64,000 nt of DNA, taken from assembly GCA_002683825.1 (NCBI GenBank), contig NYUD01000061.1, forward strand, positions 1 to 64,000. The letters are read 5' to 3'. This DNA is from Planctomycetota bacterium. GTDB lineage: Bacteria; Planctomycetota; UBA1135; GCA-002686595. Position numbers and translations under genes: made by a program. Under the pieces are notes generated by a model. It ran no database searches and was not told the DNA's origin. It worked only from the letters and a program-made list of their open reading frames with translations. Positions 63,835-64,000 of the stretch are shown here, piece after piece. Position 1 is the first letter of the stretch. Every line of letters begins with the position of its first letter.

Positions 63835-64000
63835 TCATGCTCGCTTGGGTTTCTTCGCCCGCTCCTGGCGTTCGCGAGACTGTGCGATGATCATCTCGAA
63901 CAGGCGCTGCACAAAGGATACGTCCAGACCCCGCTGACGAGCGACACGCGCATACAACTCGCTCAGGAATGCCTCGCGCTCGGGATCTTCCACCGACATC
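63835..64000 (-). CDS. chorismate mutase (AroQ-type), C-terminal part
   Basis: Stop at 63835-63837; the gene enters from the right edge, so only 54 codons are visible. The sequence DPEREAFLSELYARVARQRG followed by LDVSFVQRLFEMIIAQSRER is the last two helices of an AroQ-fold chorismate mutase, where the Arg/Glu of the first segment and the Gln/Ser of the last lie near the active site. A Met three residues before DPER is probably internal, as the first long helix should lie beyond the window. Lys/Arg-rich tail. Would convert chorismate to prephenate for Phe/Tyr synthesis. Convergent with the CRTAC1-type gene, 31 nt apart. Confidence 0.65.
   Translation of the reverse strand, partial: MSVEDPEREAFLSELYARVARQRGLDVSFVQRLFEMIIAQSRERQERAKKPKRA

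Noticed and set aside
1-64000. CRISPR arrays, insertion sequences, rRNA operons, phage genes
   Set aside because: No regularly spaced direct repeats, transposase-like frames, terminal inverted repeats or rRNA-like sequence were seen.

Overview
The window is high-GC bacterial DNA with densely packed, mostly minus-strand operons. The gene content points to a member of the Planctomycetota or a close PVC-type relative. The indicators are several sulfatase-fold lipoproteins, a DUF1080/galactose-binding/beta-propeller/HEAT/cytochrome c fusion, two CRTAC1-type (FG-GAP plus ASPIC/UnbV) proteins, a full MoxR-Bat operon, an ECF sigma factor with a FecR-domain partner, and few clear Shine-Dalgarno sites. 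This assignment is inferred from gene families; no rRNA or marker gene is present to confirm it.

Layout: 1-1540 holds the end of a histidine phosphatase and a GT4 glycosyltransferase on the plus strand. 1526-18378 is one long minus-strand run. It starts with moxR, DUF58, a DUF4381-like protein, batA, batB, batC, batD and batE, mostly linked by 4-nt overlaps. It continues with a Tat-exported amidohydrolase, a sulfatase-fold protein, three GT4 glycosyltransferases (probably surface polysaccharide) and a YcaQ-type DNA glycosylase. 18642-19967 is an NhaA-fold transporter that has lost the residues NhaA needs for antiport. 20174-27741 has a small exported protein with a carboxypeptidase-regulatory-domain protein, a strong intrinsic terminator, a FadD-like acyl-CoA ligase, a DUF819 membrane protein, a decayed intergenic stretch and a DUF255 thioredoxin-domain protein. 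27778-38667 has a nucleotidyltransferase, an envelope operon (HEAT protein, lytic transglycosylase, MscS, sulfatase), an HDOD-GGDEF regulator and a second MscS. 38680-49584 is a second long minus-strand run: GT-C glycosyltransferase, ECF sigma, FecR protein, modABC, a second GT-C enzyme and the large cytochrome fusion. 49623-63803 has a sulfatase, two large CRTAC1-type proteins, histidine degradation genes hutH and hutU, and a carboxypeptidase-regulatory-domain protein. The right edge holds the C-terminal part of a chorismate mutase.

The main discovery candidate is the pair of CRTAC1-type genes at 50939-54655 (minus) and 60531-63803 (plus). Each is interrupted by a single in-frame TGA at the same aligned position (Asp-Leu-TGA-Ser-x-Phe-Trp-Arg-x-Val-Val). 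Reading frame and homology continue directly through the TGA, and a stem-loop follows at the distance expected of a bacterial SECIS element. Both proteins also carry a C-terminal thioredoxin-like domain with a CxxC motif. The simplest reading is that both are selenoproteins with Sec639 and Sec715, in a family for which I know of no described selenocysteine. No selenocysteine machinery (selA, selB, selC, selD) is in the window, so this remains an inference.
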